A stretch of 64,000 bases of DNA from RHLJ01 sp963974345 (GTDB taxonomy: Bacteria; Bacteroidota; Rhodothermia; Balneolales; Balneolaceae), in contig CAXBBW010000004.1 of assembly GCA_963974345.1 (NCBI GenBank), positions 1 through 64,000 of the forward strand. Direction: 5' to 3'. Position numbers and translations under genes: made by a program. Shown piece after piece: positions 1 through 9,251 of the stretch (position 1 is the stretch's first letter; each line of letters begins with the position of its first letter). Below the pieces are notes generated by a model. It saw only the letters and a list, made by a program, of their open reading frames with translations, had not been told where the DNA came from and ran no database searches.

Positions 1-179
1 AAATGTAGATGTTGGTATTTCCACCCTTTGTTCTCTTTTCATTGACTGGATACTCTCCTTCTTTATGTGCATTTATACCGCATTTCTTCCGGTAGTTTTT
101 TTGGCCAAGACATCAGAATATAGCCTCACTATAACTCCATTTTATTTTCGCTTTGGAGCGATGAATAAAGTTATAGGTT

Positions 180-330
180 TGGTAGTTAGCTTCCCCTCCT
201 TACTTAGGAGGGGATTGAGGGGAGGTCGAAAAGTTAAATAGAGATTATAAAATGAACTGATCTCGAACCAGATCCTGAAACGAGCTTGTGCTGAACTTGA
301 ATCAGTATTCAGGTTGAAGGAGCTTTTTAA
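180..330. repeat. Intergenic palindromic repeats in a gene-free stretch
   Basis: The first 371 bases hold no gene I can support. Two repeat-like pieces are visible. At 193-213 CCCCTCCT and AGGAGGGG form a perfect 8-bp stem around a 5-base loop, followed by a further G-rich copy (ggggaggt). At 250-330 there is sequence with CCTGAA (274-279) facing TTCAGG (308-313) and the words gctgaactt and gatcctgaa, which resemble the repeat pieces near 29.56 kb and 32.54 kb. Short elements of this kind are common between genes in Bacteroidota genomes. I infer they are dispersed non-coding repeats. Confidence 0.5.
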
Positions 331-371
331 TCGTTTTATTTAGTAATAAATATCACGGAATATTTATAGTA

Positions 372-2222
372 TCACTCCAACTCCCAAACCCAAGCTGTTT
401 TTCCATCTATATCGAAGTTAGTAGATAGATCTATAAATGTATCATTAATGATATTTTTGCCGATACCAAAATCATCTAGAACCTCTGAAAGTATCTCTCT
501 AGGAATAGTTACTGAATCTTCATTTTGGTTCATAATTACCATAACCGTTTGGTTTTCATGAATTCTGAAATAGGCATATACTCCACCTTGGGGTACAAAA
601 TGTAGAAGTCGACCGTATTTAACGGCTTCAGAAGTTTGGCGCCATTTTCCTAACTGGCTTACAAAATCTAGAATCTCATTTTCTTTATCAGTTCTGCCTT
701 CTTTAGTAAATACACTTCGAGAATCTCCATCCCAGCCGCCTGGCATATTAGGCCGGCGATATTCGTCATCGCCACCTCTGTATTCGTGCCCCATCATTAG
801 TTCTGTTCCATAATATACTTGAGGAACTCCTCGCGTGGTAAGTAAAAAGGTATACGCCATTTTAAAATGGGATTCATCTTTTCGAACACGTTCATAAATA
901 CGGTCCATATCATGATTATCTAGGAAGATTACGTTTTTCATGGGGTCTTCGTACAAGAAATCATTGGATAAAATATTCCAGATTCTAGCCACTCCCTGAT
1001 CCCAACCAAAGTCTTCATTTAGAGCGGCATCAACAGCTTGAGCCAGCGGAAAATCGGTTACGCTTGGCAAGTGTGAATTATAACCATCATCTACTCCAGA
1101 TTTATCATACTGCCAATAAGCTTCTGGTCCCGGGAAATTAAGCCAAGCTTCTCCAACGATATTAAAGTTTGGATAGGCTATTAGAATTTCTTTTGACCAG
1201 CGAGCCATATAATCTTTATCTGGGAAAACATAGGTGTCCATTCTTATTCCATCAATTCCAGAATATTCAATCCACCAGAGGGTATTTTGTATGAGATAAT
1301 CAGCAAGGAATTCATTCTTCTGATTAAGATCGGGCATCTCCTTCACAAACCAGCCATTTAATAGCTTGTCAGAATCGTAATTAGAAGCATAAGGATCAGA
1401 TGCTACAGGCCCACGATAATTCGTTTGTCCATATTTATTCCAATCATGAACCCAATCTTTGGTTGGTAAATCCTTCATCCACCAATGTTGATCGCCAATA
1501 TGATTATGAATCATATCCATAATCACCTTCATATCGTTTTCATGAACCTGATTAATTAGCGCTTTATATTCTTCGTTACTTCCATATCTACGATCAACAC
1601 GATATAGATCTGTAGCAGCATACCCATGATAACCGCCATATTCTGGGGTCATATCATTTTCAAAAATAGGAGTAAACCAAATGGCTGTCATCCCTAAATC
1701 TTTGATATAATCGAGGTGTTCCATCACACCAGCTATATCACCGCCTTGTCGTCTTTCAGGGTTTGATCGATCTGCTGATTCTAGCATCCCCTCAATGGTA
1801 TCATTATTGGGGTTTCCATTCGCAAAACGGTCAGGCATCATAAGGTAAATAAGATCAGAAGAGTCAAAGCCATTATTTCTACCTTCTTCAGGCTCACGAC
1901 TTTTTAGTATATATTCAAACTCAATAGTTTTGCCATGATGAGTAAGAGTGATATTGATAGTTCCTGGTTCAGCTTCCGGAGAAATATCAAAATAAAGGAA
2001 CAGGTAATTGGGTGAATCCACAGCATATTGGCTGGTAATAATAACACCGGGATAATCTACTGTAGCACGATAGAGTCCCAGATCATCACCATAAAGTTGA
2101 AGCTGAAGTTCCTGAACAGGCATATTTGCCCACCAGAATGGCGGCTCTATTTTTTCAATCTGAGCAAAAGAGATTGAATAAGAAATTACAGTGATGAATA
2201 GAATCGAGAATAGTTTTTTCAT
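372..2222 (-). CDS. Periplasmic GH13 alpha-amylase (neopullulanase/SusA-like)
   Basis: This 616-residue glycoside hydrolase family 13 enzyme should cleave alpha-1,4 links in maltodextrins or pullulan. Residues 1-20 are a signal peptide ending SISFA before QIEK. An Ig-like domain of about 100 residues follows, as in cyclomaltodextrinases and SusA, then the (beta/alpha)8 barrel and a beta-sandwich C-terminus. All four GH13 motifs are present: DMIHNH (236-241), GIRMD with nucleophile D329, GEAW with acid/base E358, and DNHD with D438. There is no T9SS tail, so it probably stays in the periplasm. A palindromic operator lies 58 bp upstream and matches operators near the T9SS amylase block at 33-45 kb. 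Exact substrate specificity cannot be read from the sequence. Confidence 0.93.
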   Translation of the reverse strand: MKKLFSILFITVISYSISFAQIEKIEPPFWWANMPVQELQLQLYGDDLGLYRATVDYPGVIITSQYAVDSPNYLFLYFDISPEAEPGTINITLTHHGKTIEFEYILKSREPEEGRNNGFDSSDLIYLMMPDRFANGNPNNDTIEGMLESADRSNPERRQGGDIAGVMEHLDYIKDLGMTAIWFTPIFENDMTPEYGGYHGYAATDLYRVDRRYGSNEEYKALINQVHENDMKVIMDMIHNHIGDQHWWMKDLPTKDWVHDWNKYGQTNYRGPVASDPYASNYDSDKLLNGWFVKEMPDLNQKNEFLADYLIQNTLWWIEYSGIDGIRMDTYVFPDKDYMARWSKEILIAYPNFNIVGEAWLNFPGPEAYWQYDKSGVDDGYNSHLPSVTDFPLAQAVDAALNEDFGWDQGVARIWNILSNDFLYEDPMKNVIFLDNHDMDRIYERVRKDESHFKMAYTFLLTTRGVPQVYYGTELMMGHEYRGGDDEYRRPNMPGGWDGDSRSVFTKEGRTDKENEILDFVSQLGKWRQTSEAVKYGRLLHFVPQGGVYAYFRIHENQTVMVIMNQNEDSVTIPREILSEVLDDFGIGKNIINDTFIDLSTNFDIDGKTAWVWELE

Positions 2223-2280
2223 AAAAGGGCTTTAAGTCAAACAATTCTCAGATAATAATGAACAGAATAGATAGAATCCT

Positions 2281-2296
2281 ATGTAAATGCTTACAT
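2281..2296. promoter_or_regulatory. LacI-type operator upstream of the GH13 amylase
   Basis: ATGTAAATGCTTACAT: the six-base half sites ATGTAA and TTACAT are perfectly inverted around a 4-base centre. It is 58 bp from the amylase start at 2222. The same half sites occur at 35465-35480 and 44653-44668. The shape (inverted half sites around GC or CG) is that of LacI-family operators. The regulator itself is not in the window. Confidence 0.7.
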
Positions 2297-2306
2297 TTAC
2301 TTTAAG

Positions 2307-3035
2307 CTATTCGCACCTTTTAAGGAGATATGAGATCCTGTTTGCGTCAAAACCCTTTTCAATAGCTAATTTGAAATATGAACAAGCTTCTTCTGTTTTA
2401 TCAAGGTCGAGGAAGATTTCACCTTTAGTAATAATTGCTACTTGGTATTCGGGATCTTTATCGAGTACATAGTTTATATCTTTAAAAGCAGAATCATGAT
2501 CACCTAGACGTAAGTATGTGTCAGCTCGATTATTGTAGAAGATTAATTCTTCTGGATAATTTTGGATAAGGGCTTTAAAGTCATCAAGCGCCTCTTTTAG
2601 AAGGCCCTGTCTTTTTTTAAAGGTTGCATAATCAGAAGCTATTTCCCAGTTATCGGGTTCCAACTTAATAGCCGATTCAAAATCTGAATTTCCTTGCTCA
2701 AAATTTTGTAACTGCATATGCAAAGTAGCTCTATTAGTAAAAAAGATAGCACGACTATCGTCTAATTTAATAGCTTTATCATAAGACTTAATAGCATCTT
2801 TATTTTTACCTAACCTCCTTTGAATTGTGCCAAGATCTGAATAATACCTTGCAGTGCTATTACTATTTTTATCTTTTTCAATTAATTTTTTTAGTTCTTT
2901 TTCAGCGCATTTATAGTTTCCCTCCTTAAAACAAGAATTAGATTTTTGTTGTAATTCTTGTTTTGACTGAGCGTGGACTTGGGTTGGAGATAAAAAAAGA
3001 AATAACAGAAGGATTGAGATATTAAGCTTTATCAT
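2307..3035 (-). CDS. Secreted TPR-repeat protein
   Basis: A 242-residue protein with an N-terminal signal peptide (about residues 1-22, ending in VHAQ) and tetratricopeptide repeats filling the rest. The repeats run from about residue 27 to 235, with typical motifs such as YSDLGTIQRRLGKNKDAIKSYDKAI and FFTNRATLHMQL. TPR domains are protein-binding scaffolds, and here the protein is expected in the periplasm. It is transcribed in the same direction as the amylase but lies upstream of that gene's operator, so it is probably a separate unit. No catalytic domain is present and the partner is unknown. Confidence 0.75.
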   Translation of the reverse strand: MIKLNISILLLFLFLSPTQVHAQSKQELQQKSNSCFKEGNYKCAEKELKKLIEKDKNSNSTARYYSDLGTIQRRLGKNKDAIKSYDKAIKLDDSRAIFFTNRATLHMQLQNFEQGNSDFESAIKLEPDNWEIASDYATFKKRQGLLKEALDDFKALIQNYPEELIFYNNRADTYLRLGDHDSAFKDINYVLDKDPEYQVAIITKGEIFLDLDKTEEACSYFKLAIEKGFDANRISYLLKRCE

Positions 3036-3128
3036 AACTGGTTTATTAAATTAGTAACTATTGATAGTATTAAACCTTTGAGAAAGAATCTTTTGAAACT
3101 GCTTAATTTGAGTTAGAATGATTTAAAA

Positions 3129-5753
3129 TTATTCACTCTGTAAACTATCTATAGGATTAGCGTTTGCGGTTTTTAAAGACTTATAACTTATGGTAAGTAA
3201 AGCAATTCCAAAAGTGATACTACCAGCCGCAAAGAAAACAAGTGGACTAATGGAGATTTTAAAAGCAAAGTCTTCAAGCCAATTTTGTGCTAAATACCAG
3301 CCGATGGGGGTTGCAATTAAAAAACTGATGCCAACTAATTTCAAAAAGTCTTTATTTAGTAATGCTATAATTTGGAATAAAGTAGCCCCTAATACTTTTC
3401 GAATCCCAATTTCTTTTGTTCTTTGTTGAGTTACAAATGTTGCTAACCCGAATAATCCTAGACAGGCAATAATTAGTGCTAGAAGTGTAAAATAGTTAAA
3501 GATTTTTCCTAGCCTCAAATCAGAGGCATATAGATTGGTATAATTATCATCCAAAAAAGAATAAGAAAATGGAAAAGTTGGAGAGAATTCTTTGAAGATA
3601 GTTTGTATAGAAGCAATTGTTTCCTCCATATCACCTGATGAAAGTTTAGCTAAAACATACCGTTGATTATTTATCGGATTCAACATAAGTGTTAATGGGG
3701 CAATATCTTGGTAAAGCGAAAGGAAGTTAAAATCTTTAACTACACCAACAATGGTACCTTCATTTCCCCATGCCTTAAACGGTTTTCCAATAGCTTCTTG
3801 AGCAGTCCAACCAAGTTCTTTTAGAGCCGCTTCATTAAGTAGAAAATCTGCAGAATTTTCATTGTAAAGTTCTTCACTAAAAGAACGCCCTGCAATAATC
3901 TCAATCCCAAACAACTCTATAAAATTAAAGCCAACAGGTGAAATATAAATTTGTAGTTCTTTTTCAATATCTAATTCATCCCATTCAGTTAAGGTAGTTC
4001 TACTCGTCACAGCAGTTGGTTGATGTTGTGCCGTGCTAATACTCTCGATGGAAGGGTTTTTAAGCAGTTCTTGCTCCAACGTTTTGTAGCTATCCCAAAG
4101 CTCAGGATCAGTACTAGAGATTGATATAATTTGGTCTCGTTCAAGACCGGTGTCTGTTGTTCGAATATAATCGAGTTGCTGTAAAACGACGATTGAACTA
4201 ATTACCAATACAATGGTGATAGTAAATTGTACAACAACCAAAGAATTTCTAAAGAAAGTATTACCCCTTCCTCCTTTAACCTGACTTTTAAGAATAAGAG
4301 CTGGTTTTAATTTAGACATGAAAAAAGCAGGATAACTTCCGGATAAAATTCCAACCAAGAAACTAGTTGCAATTATAAATCCCCAAAACCCCCAGCTCAA
4401 AAATATGTGAGGAGTAAGCTCTCGGTCAACCAGGTCACTAAAAATGGGTAAAAATCCAACAATAATTAAAGTGGCTACAAGAACACTCAATAGGGAAATT
4501 ACAATCGCCTCAGATATAAATTGCATCATTAAGTTTGATCGGATAGCTCCAATTGCTTTTCTCACGCCAACTTCTTTTGCTCGAGTTAATGACCTAGCAG
4601 TTGATAAATTCATGTAGTTCACGCATGCAATCAGCAAAATGATAACCGCGATTATCGCAAACATATAAACGAATTTTATATCACTCGGAGCAAAGGGGTT
4701 ATAATTTAGCTGACTCGATTTAAGATGAATATCCTCCAAAGATTGTAGAGCATGAATTGGTGATTTGTCAGGATTACTTTTGTAGTATCTACTTGTCAAA
4801 ATATAAGTATCTGCAAAATCTGAAAGTTTTTCCGAAAATGATTGTGCAGAAACTCCCTCTCTTAACGTAAGAAAAGTATAGACACCGGTGTTACTCCACA
4901 CTTTTACATTGTACTCATAATATGGGGAAGATTGATTATTGACCACATATTGGAAATCGAAATGAGAATACTCTGGGGGATCTGCAATGACTCCAGTGAT
5001 AGTCTTAGTGATACTATTTCCATTTGAATATACTTGATCAATACTTTGTCCAATTGGATTTTCATCCCCAAAAAGTTTGGTAGCTAATGTACTGGTTAAA
5101 ATAATTGAATTTGGATCAGTTAGTGCCGTTTCAGCATTTCCTTTATACCATTGATAACTAAATATGTTAAAGAAGTCGCCATCGGCGGCAACTCCAGATT
5201 CGAGAAAAGAATGTTCGCCATTAATTAATAGAGATTTCGAGTTCCCAAAATAACTAGCATACTCAACTTCAGGATAATCTTGCTTCATGGTTGCCGCCAT
5301 TGGTACGGGTGTTACCGAAGAACCATCTAAACCCAAATAGCTATTTCCAGGATTTTCAGAAATTACACGATACGTGCGATCGCTGTACTCATGAAAAGTA
5401 TCATAACTGAGTTCATATTGAATAAATAATCCAATCAGAACAAAGCAAGATAGTCCAATAGCCAGCCCAAAAATGTTTATAAATGAATAACTCTTTTGCT
5501 TTCTCAAAGTTCGAAAAGCAACCTTTATATAGTTTTTAAACATCCCAATAGACCAATAAATTTTATGAATAATTTTTGATGGAGCATATTTCAAGACCTG
5601 TTGCCAATACCATTTAGTGGCAATTTTTTTACCCTCTTTTTCCACCAGATAGAAATAGTACTCCTCGAAGTCTCCAAGCGTAGTTTTCCAGACATCGTCG
5701 TAGAGTAGTTTGCCAAGTATTTTCTCAGCTAGTTTGGGTGGTCGATTATTCAT
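3129..5753 (-). CDS. FtsX/MacB-like ABC transporter permease with N-terminal permease prefix domain
   Basis: This 874-residue membrane protein starts with a cytoplasmic prefix domain (about residues 1-68, with DDVWKTTLGDFEEYYFYLVEKEG) of the type found on PadR-linked permeases. Next is a MacB-like periplasmic core between TM1 (about 92-113) and a three-helix FtsX domain (about 365-490). A second MacB/FtsX half ends with the last helices near the C-terminus, including the conserved TKEIGIRKVLGAT loop (the first half has AKEVGVRKAIGA). Such permeases use energy from a separate ATPase to move lipoproteins, peptides or lipids, or act in envelope signalling. The ATPase is not adjacent. It starts 1 bp after the PadR gene, so the two are surely co-transcribed and PadR probably controls it. 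Confidence 0.9.
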   Translation of the reverse strand: MNNRPPKLAEKILGKLLYDDVWKTTLGDFEEYYFYLVEKEGKKIATKWYWQQVLKYAPSKIIHKIYWSIGMFKNYIKVAFRTLRKQKSYSFINIFGLAIGLSCFVLIGLFIQYELSYDTFHEYSDRTYRVISENPGNSYLGLDGSSVTPVPMAATMKQDYPEVEYASYFGNSKSLLINGEHSFLESGVAADGDFFNIFSYQWYKGNAETALTDPNSIILTSTLATKLFGDENPIGQSIDQVYSNGNSITKTITGVIADPPEYSHFDFQYVVNNQSSPYYEYNVKVWSNTGVYTFLTLREGVSAQSFSEKLSDFADTYILTSRYYKSNPDKSPIHALQSLEDIHLKSSQLNYNPFAPSDIKFVYMFAIIAVIILLIACVNYMNLSTARSLTRAKEVGVRKAIGAIRSNLMMQFISEAIVISLLSVLVATLIIVGFLPIFSDLVDRELTPHIFLSWGFWGFIIATSFLVGILSGSYPAFFMSKLKPALILKSQVKGGRGNTFFRNSLVVVQFTITIVLVISSIVVLQQLDYIRTTDTGLERDQIISISSTDPELWDSYKTLEQELLKNPSIESISTAQHQPTAVTSRTTLTEWDELDIEKELQIYISPVGFNFIELFGIEIIAGRSFSEELYNENSADFLLNEAALKELGWTAQEAIGKPFKAWGNEGTIVGVVKDFNFLSLYQDIAPLTLMLNPINNQRYVLAKLSSGDMEETIASIQTIFKEFSPTFPFSYSFLDDNYTNLYASDLRLGKIFNYFTLLALIIACLGLFGLATFVTQQRTKEIGIRKVLGATLFQIIALLNKDFLKLVGISFLIATPIGWYLAQNWLEDFAFKISISPLVFFAAGSITFGIALLTISYKSLKTANANPIDSLQSE

Positions 5754-5754
5754 T

Positions 5755-6081
5755 CTAGCTCATCCCAAACATAAGTTGAGGAATTCCATCCCAGATGGTT
5801 TGCTGCACTTCATAAATTTGTCTCAGAGCTTTTTTTCCTGAAGGTGTAAGCTTGTAGATTCTCTTATGGCGACCGCCCCGCTCAGGAGTAGATTCAGATA
5901 ACATAGACATGAGCTGTCCACGCTTTTCAAGTCGTTCGAGCGGCATATATATTCCACCGAGTGACCATTCTTTTCCAGTTATTTCATTTAGTTTTTGCTG
6001 AATAGGGATACTGTAGGCGTCGTCTTGCAATTTCCATACGGCCAGCAAAATATATTCTTCAGATCGAGTAAGTAGTTTCAT
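5755..6081 (-). CDS. PadR-family transcriptional regulator
   Basis: A 108-residue winged-helix protein of PadR type. It has SEEYILLAVWKLQDDAYSIPIQQKL for the first helices, a recognition region around SLGGIYMPLERLEKRG, and the wing GGRHKRIYKLTPSGKKAL. It lacks the long C-terminal dimerisation domain of large PadR proteins, so it belongs to the short subfamily common in Bacteroidota. It is the first gene of a two-gene operon with the FtsX-like permease 1 bp downstream. Inverted GTTTCAA/TTGAAAC sequences lie directly upstream of its start and probably form its autoregulatory operator. The ligand is unknown. Confidence 0.9.
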   Translation of the reverse strand: MKLLTRSEEYILLAVWKLQDDAYSIPIQQKLNEITGKEWSLGGIYMPLERLEKRGQLMSMLSESTPERGGRHKRIYKLTPSGKKALRQIYEVQQTIWDGIPQLMFGMS

Positions 6082-6085
6082 AATC

Positions 6086-6152
6086 GTTTCAATTCTAAAA
6101 AGTTGAAACTAATACTGCTCAAAAAAGAATATGTTTCAAAATTTTAGAATTG
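6086..6152. promoter_or_regulatory. Nested inverted repeats upstream of padR-type gene (putative operator)
   Basis: GTTTCAA (6086-6092) and TTGAAAC (6103-6109) are inverted around 10 bases. The 20-mer at 6090-6109 recurs inverted at 6133-6152 with two mismatches. A further TAGTTTCA inside the start of the gene (6073-6080) faces TGAAACTA (6104-6111). Repeated symmetric half sites next to a PadR gene suggest autoregulation, which is inference from position and symmetry. Confidence 0.5.
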
Positions 6153-6244
6153 GATTGGCGAATTTTTTGAAAGTGATGAATTCTACTAAAAACGATATAA
6201 ATAGCACAGATCAACGCAATATTAATGGGTAAGAGAAGTACGAA

Positions 6245-7009
6245 TCACTCCAAAATATCATCAAGAACATCGTAGTAACGAGTTGCAATAAATAAGGCTC
6301 CTTTTTCATTGTAATGAATCACATCTGCTAAATGGGAATCGTCAAAACCAGTATACATATCTACGGTTGCAACTAAGGAAGTAGCTGTAGTTTGTTCGGC
6401 CGCAATAGTCAGTACATCTCGATGAATATCATTAAAAGCTATAGTAAGCTCATCCGTCATAAAAAAAGTTTTACCTGGAGCTAGTAGCTCAATAATGATC
6501 GTTACATCAGGATTAGATTCTTGAATGATGTCGATAATCTCATTAATATTAGCGAGAACTTCTGGGTAGGTAGAAGTACTATTTATTATGTCATTTCCAC
6601 CAGGAGAACTAAAAAGAACGATATCAGGAGATCCCGCCTCATTTAACCAATCACTAATTCCGTTTAGAATCTGAGTCGAAGTCCAACCACTCCTTCCTTC
6701 ATGGTTATTATCGAAAGTAAGGCTTGAATAGATTTCATATTGAAAATTATCCATTCGTGTTCCAATAAAATCAAACTCCCAACCGCCATTCACCAACAAT
6801 TTCCAAAGTTCGTACCTATAACTTTCGAATATTGGTGATGCTCCTTGAACTCTAGACGCGCCTAAAGGCATAATCTTATTAAGAGTAACTTCTGGGCTTG
6901 ACGGCGTCTTATCACTACAGCCTAGTAATAAGCCCGCAAGAAGAGCAATACAAAAGTAGTGTTTTGCTTTTTTTAGAAATAGAAAAAAAGTAGAATTATA
7001 TGATCTCAT
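6245..7009 (-). CDS. SGNH/GDSL-type esterase lipoprotein (CE3-like)
   Basis: A 254-residue lipoprotein with lipobox LLLGC (Cys31) and an SGNH hydrolase fold. Block I is MPLGASRVQG with nucleophile S52. The Asp of the usual GDS is replaced by Ala. Block II glycine is in HEGRSGW (G105), block III is GGND (N139), and block V is DVIHYNEKG (D229, H232). The MPLG-x-S start and the EGRSGW motif match carbohydrate esterase family 3 (acetylxylan-esterase-like). The likely reaction is removal of acyl groups from a glycan at the cell envelope; the substrate is not known. It stands alone on the minus strand, and the 295 bases upstream (7010-7304) hold no other gene. Confidence 0.82.
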   Translation of the reverse strand: MRSYNSTFFLFLKKAKHYFCIALLAGLLLGCSDKTPSSPEVTLNKIMPLGASRVQGASPIFESYRYELWKLLVNGGWEFDFIGTRMDNFQYEIYSSLTFDNNHEGRSGWTSTQILNGISDWLNEAGSPDIVLFSSPGGNDIINSTSTYPEVLANINEIIDIIQESNPDVTIIIELLAPGKTFFMTDELTIAFNDIHRDVLTIAAEQTTATSLVATVDMYTGFDDSHLADVIHYNEKGALFIATRYYDVLDDILE

Positions 7010-7304
7010 TTTATGGGTTTTAGTGATAAATCAAAATGGTACCCGAAAAGATATTTCAAATATAATAGGAAAAGCTATACGCTCCCAAGTCACATTTTCA
7101 AAGAATGTTAGTAAGCTAGACTGAAAATTTAGTGATATGTAGTTTTGGAACAACAAAAAATGATAAAATTTTCGATTTAGTAAACTTCTTGAAGTGTATA
7201 GAACTCGTTAAAAAAAGATTTAAATAAGGCTTGTTACATGTAATTGTGTTGAGTTTTATTATTTTAATCCAAGTTCAAAACCGGAATAGCTTTAATTTTT
7301 TGGC

Positions 7305-9221
7305 ATGAAAAATACAGTAAAAATAGTAATGGGCGGAGTATTACTTCTATGTTTTGCAAGTAGTATAGTATCCTCTCAAACAACAGAAAAGATACAATCA
7401 GATCTATTAACTGAATTTATTCAAAAGAATTACGCAACTAACTGGCAAGCAATACCAGATAGTGCGCGAAAACTGCTGAGAATTTCTAAGAAAACTGGAA
7501 ATAGACAGTATGAAGCGGATGCGAATAAATTTCTTGGAGTGTATTACTACAGAACCTCGAATCAAGACAGTTCAATTTTCCACTACACTGAAGCCGCTGA
7601 AATTAATGGAGAGCTTGGAAACACGCTAGAAAAAGCAAAAAACACCTTAAATATTGGAGTGAGCTACAGGGATTTAGGTGAATTTGAGAAAACAATAGAA
7701 TACTCACTAGAAGCCGCTCGATATTTTGATGAAGTTGAAGATTACAAAGGAATGGCGATAGTCTACAATATGATTGGATCGGTTTACTATTATCAGAATA
7801 GGCTTGATGAATCAGTAGAGTTTATGGAGAAGTATCTTGATTATGCCAAAAAAGCTGATGATATTTTTGAAATTGCCAGCGCCAACCAGAATCTAGGAGC
7901 AGTTTTAAGTGCTTCTGATAGAGATTTAGAAGCCATCCCTTTCTTAGAAGAAGCCAGTCGACTTCATAAAGAAACAGGGAATATGCTGGGTGTTGCAAAC
8001 AATCAAATAAACATCGGCACAATTCTATTCAATAAAGAGAATTATAGAGAATCGCTCCCTTACTATGAAGAAGCATATACAGCTGGAAAAGAACTAGGGA
8101 ACAAAAGAGTATTATTAGAAGCAATAAGTAATCTTTCAAGAGTATATGTGAACTTAGAGCAGGACAGAAGTGCTGTTAAGTTTGCCAATGAAGGTATTTC
8201 AATAGCTGAAGAAAGTGAAGACCTATTCATGAAAATGGATATAACGAAAACGAAGTCTCTGGCATTATTTAACCTAAATCGATTTGAAGAAGCATATATA
8301 GCACAAGCAGATTTCCAAACGGCAAAAGACTCACTGATCAACAAAGAAAATTTGGAAGCCATTGCAGAGCTTGAAACGCTTTATGAAAGTGAAAAGAAAG
8401 AGAAGCAAATTGCTGTACTTGAAACTGAAAAAGCGATGCAGGAAATCACCATCCAAAAAAATAGAGTTCTACAATCTGGAATGGGCGGTGTGTTAGTAGT
8501 ATTAATTGTAGCCGGTTTCCTTTGGCAGAGTAAAGTGAAGGAAAAAGAGCTTTCCTATAAAGTGGAACAACTTGAGGTGGAGAAAGAAATTCAAGCTGAA
8601 AGAGAACGAATATCTCGCGATTTGCATGATAATGTGGGGGCTCAGTTAGTGAATATTATATCAGGGATAGATTTATTTGAGCGTTATGAAAAAGCAGAGA
8701 AAAAGCAGGAATCGGAAAAAGTCCTTACTTCGCTTAAAGAAGAAGCAAAGTCATCAATTGGCCAATTAAGAGATACAATTTGGGCATTAAAATCGGACGA
8801 GAATACTTCAGATTCATTTGTTGAACATGTTCAAAGCTATCTAAGTACCGTTGAAAGTATTTCTGAATTAACGATTAATATAGATTTGAAAGAGCTTAAA
8901 GAAGTGCATTTAACCCCAACACAATCGCTAAATATTTTTAGGATTGTACAGGAAGCCACTCAAAATACATTAAAACATTCGGGGGCAAGTTCATTGGAAA
9001 TAAGTGGGATAGAAAAAGAAGGACGATTTCTACTCTCAATAGTAGATAATGGAACCTTTAGGGAAACAAAAGGAGAAGGTACTAGTTCAGGTATGGGTAA
9101 TATGAAGAAAAGAGCAAAAGATATTGGGGCAGAAATTTCGATAGAACCAAATGAACTGGGCACGAAAATTCTGCTAGAGTTCCAGATAAAAAAGAAATCG
9201 AATGAAATGGAATTGGCTTAA
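7305..9221 (+). CDS. TPR-containing sensor histidine kinase (HisKA_3/NarX type)
   Basis: This 638-residue sensor kinase has an N-terminal signal sequence (about 1-24), a long periplasmic TPR array (about 30-370, e.g. EKAKNTLNIGVSYRDLGEFEKTIEYSLEAARY), one TM helix (about 390-408, GGVLVVLIVAGFLW) and a cytoplasmic kinase. The phospho-acceptor is H441 in RDLHDNVGAQL of a HisKA_3 dimerisation domain. The HATPase_c domain has its N-box in IVQEATQNTLKH (about 545-557) and a G-box in GMGNMKKRAKDIGA. The partner should be a NarL/LuxR-type regulator. None is adjacent; the only one in the window is at 60.1 kb. It is a single gene with no obvious operon. Confidence 0.9.
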   Translation: MKNTVKIVMGGVLLLCFASSIVSSQTTEKIQSDLLTEFIQKNYATNWQAIPDSARKLLRISKKTGNRQYEADANKFLGVYYYRTSNQDSSIFHYTEAAEINGELGNTLEKAKNTLNIGVSYRDLGEFEKTIEYSLEAARYFDEVEDYKGMAIVYNMIGSVYYYQNRLDESVEFMEKYLDYAKKADDIFEIASANQNLGAVLSASDRDLEAIPFLEEASRLHKETGNMLGVANNQINIGTILFNKENYRESLPYYEEAYTAGKELGNKRVLLEAISNLSRVYVNLEQDRSAVKFANEGISIAEESEDLFMKMDITKTKSLALFNLNRFEEAYIAQADFQTAKDSLINKENLEAIAELETLYESEKKEKQIAVLETEKAMQEITIQKNRVLQSGMGGVLVVLIVAGFLWQSKVKEKELSYKVEQLEVEKEIQAERERISRDLHDNVGAQLVNIISGIDLFERYEKAEKKQESEKVLTSLKEEAKSSIGQLRDTIWALKSDENTSDSFVEHVQSYLSTVESISELTINIDLKELKEVHLTPTQSLNIFRIVQEATQNTLKHSGASSLEISGIEKEGRFLLSIVDNGTFRETKGEGTSSGMGNMKKRAKDIGAEISIEPNELGTKILLEFQIKKKSNEMELA

Positions 9222-9251
9222 GCATTAATATAAGTTAGCATATTAGTATAT

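Noticed and set aside
1..42. Possible 5' end of a minus-strand gene (ATG at 42 preceded by AAGGAG-like sequence)
   Set aside because: Only 14 codons fit before the window edge, and no family can be recognised.
7232..7241. TTACATGTAA palindrome upstream of the TPR kinase as a fourth LacI-type operator
   Set aside because: It lacks the 4-base centre and the flanking half-site layout of the three starch operators. Short palindromes of this kind are common in AT-rich DNA.
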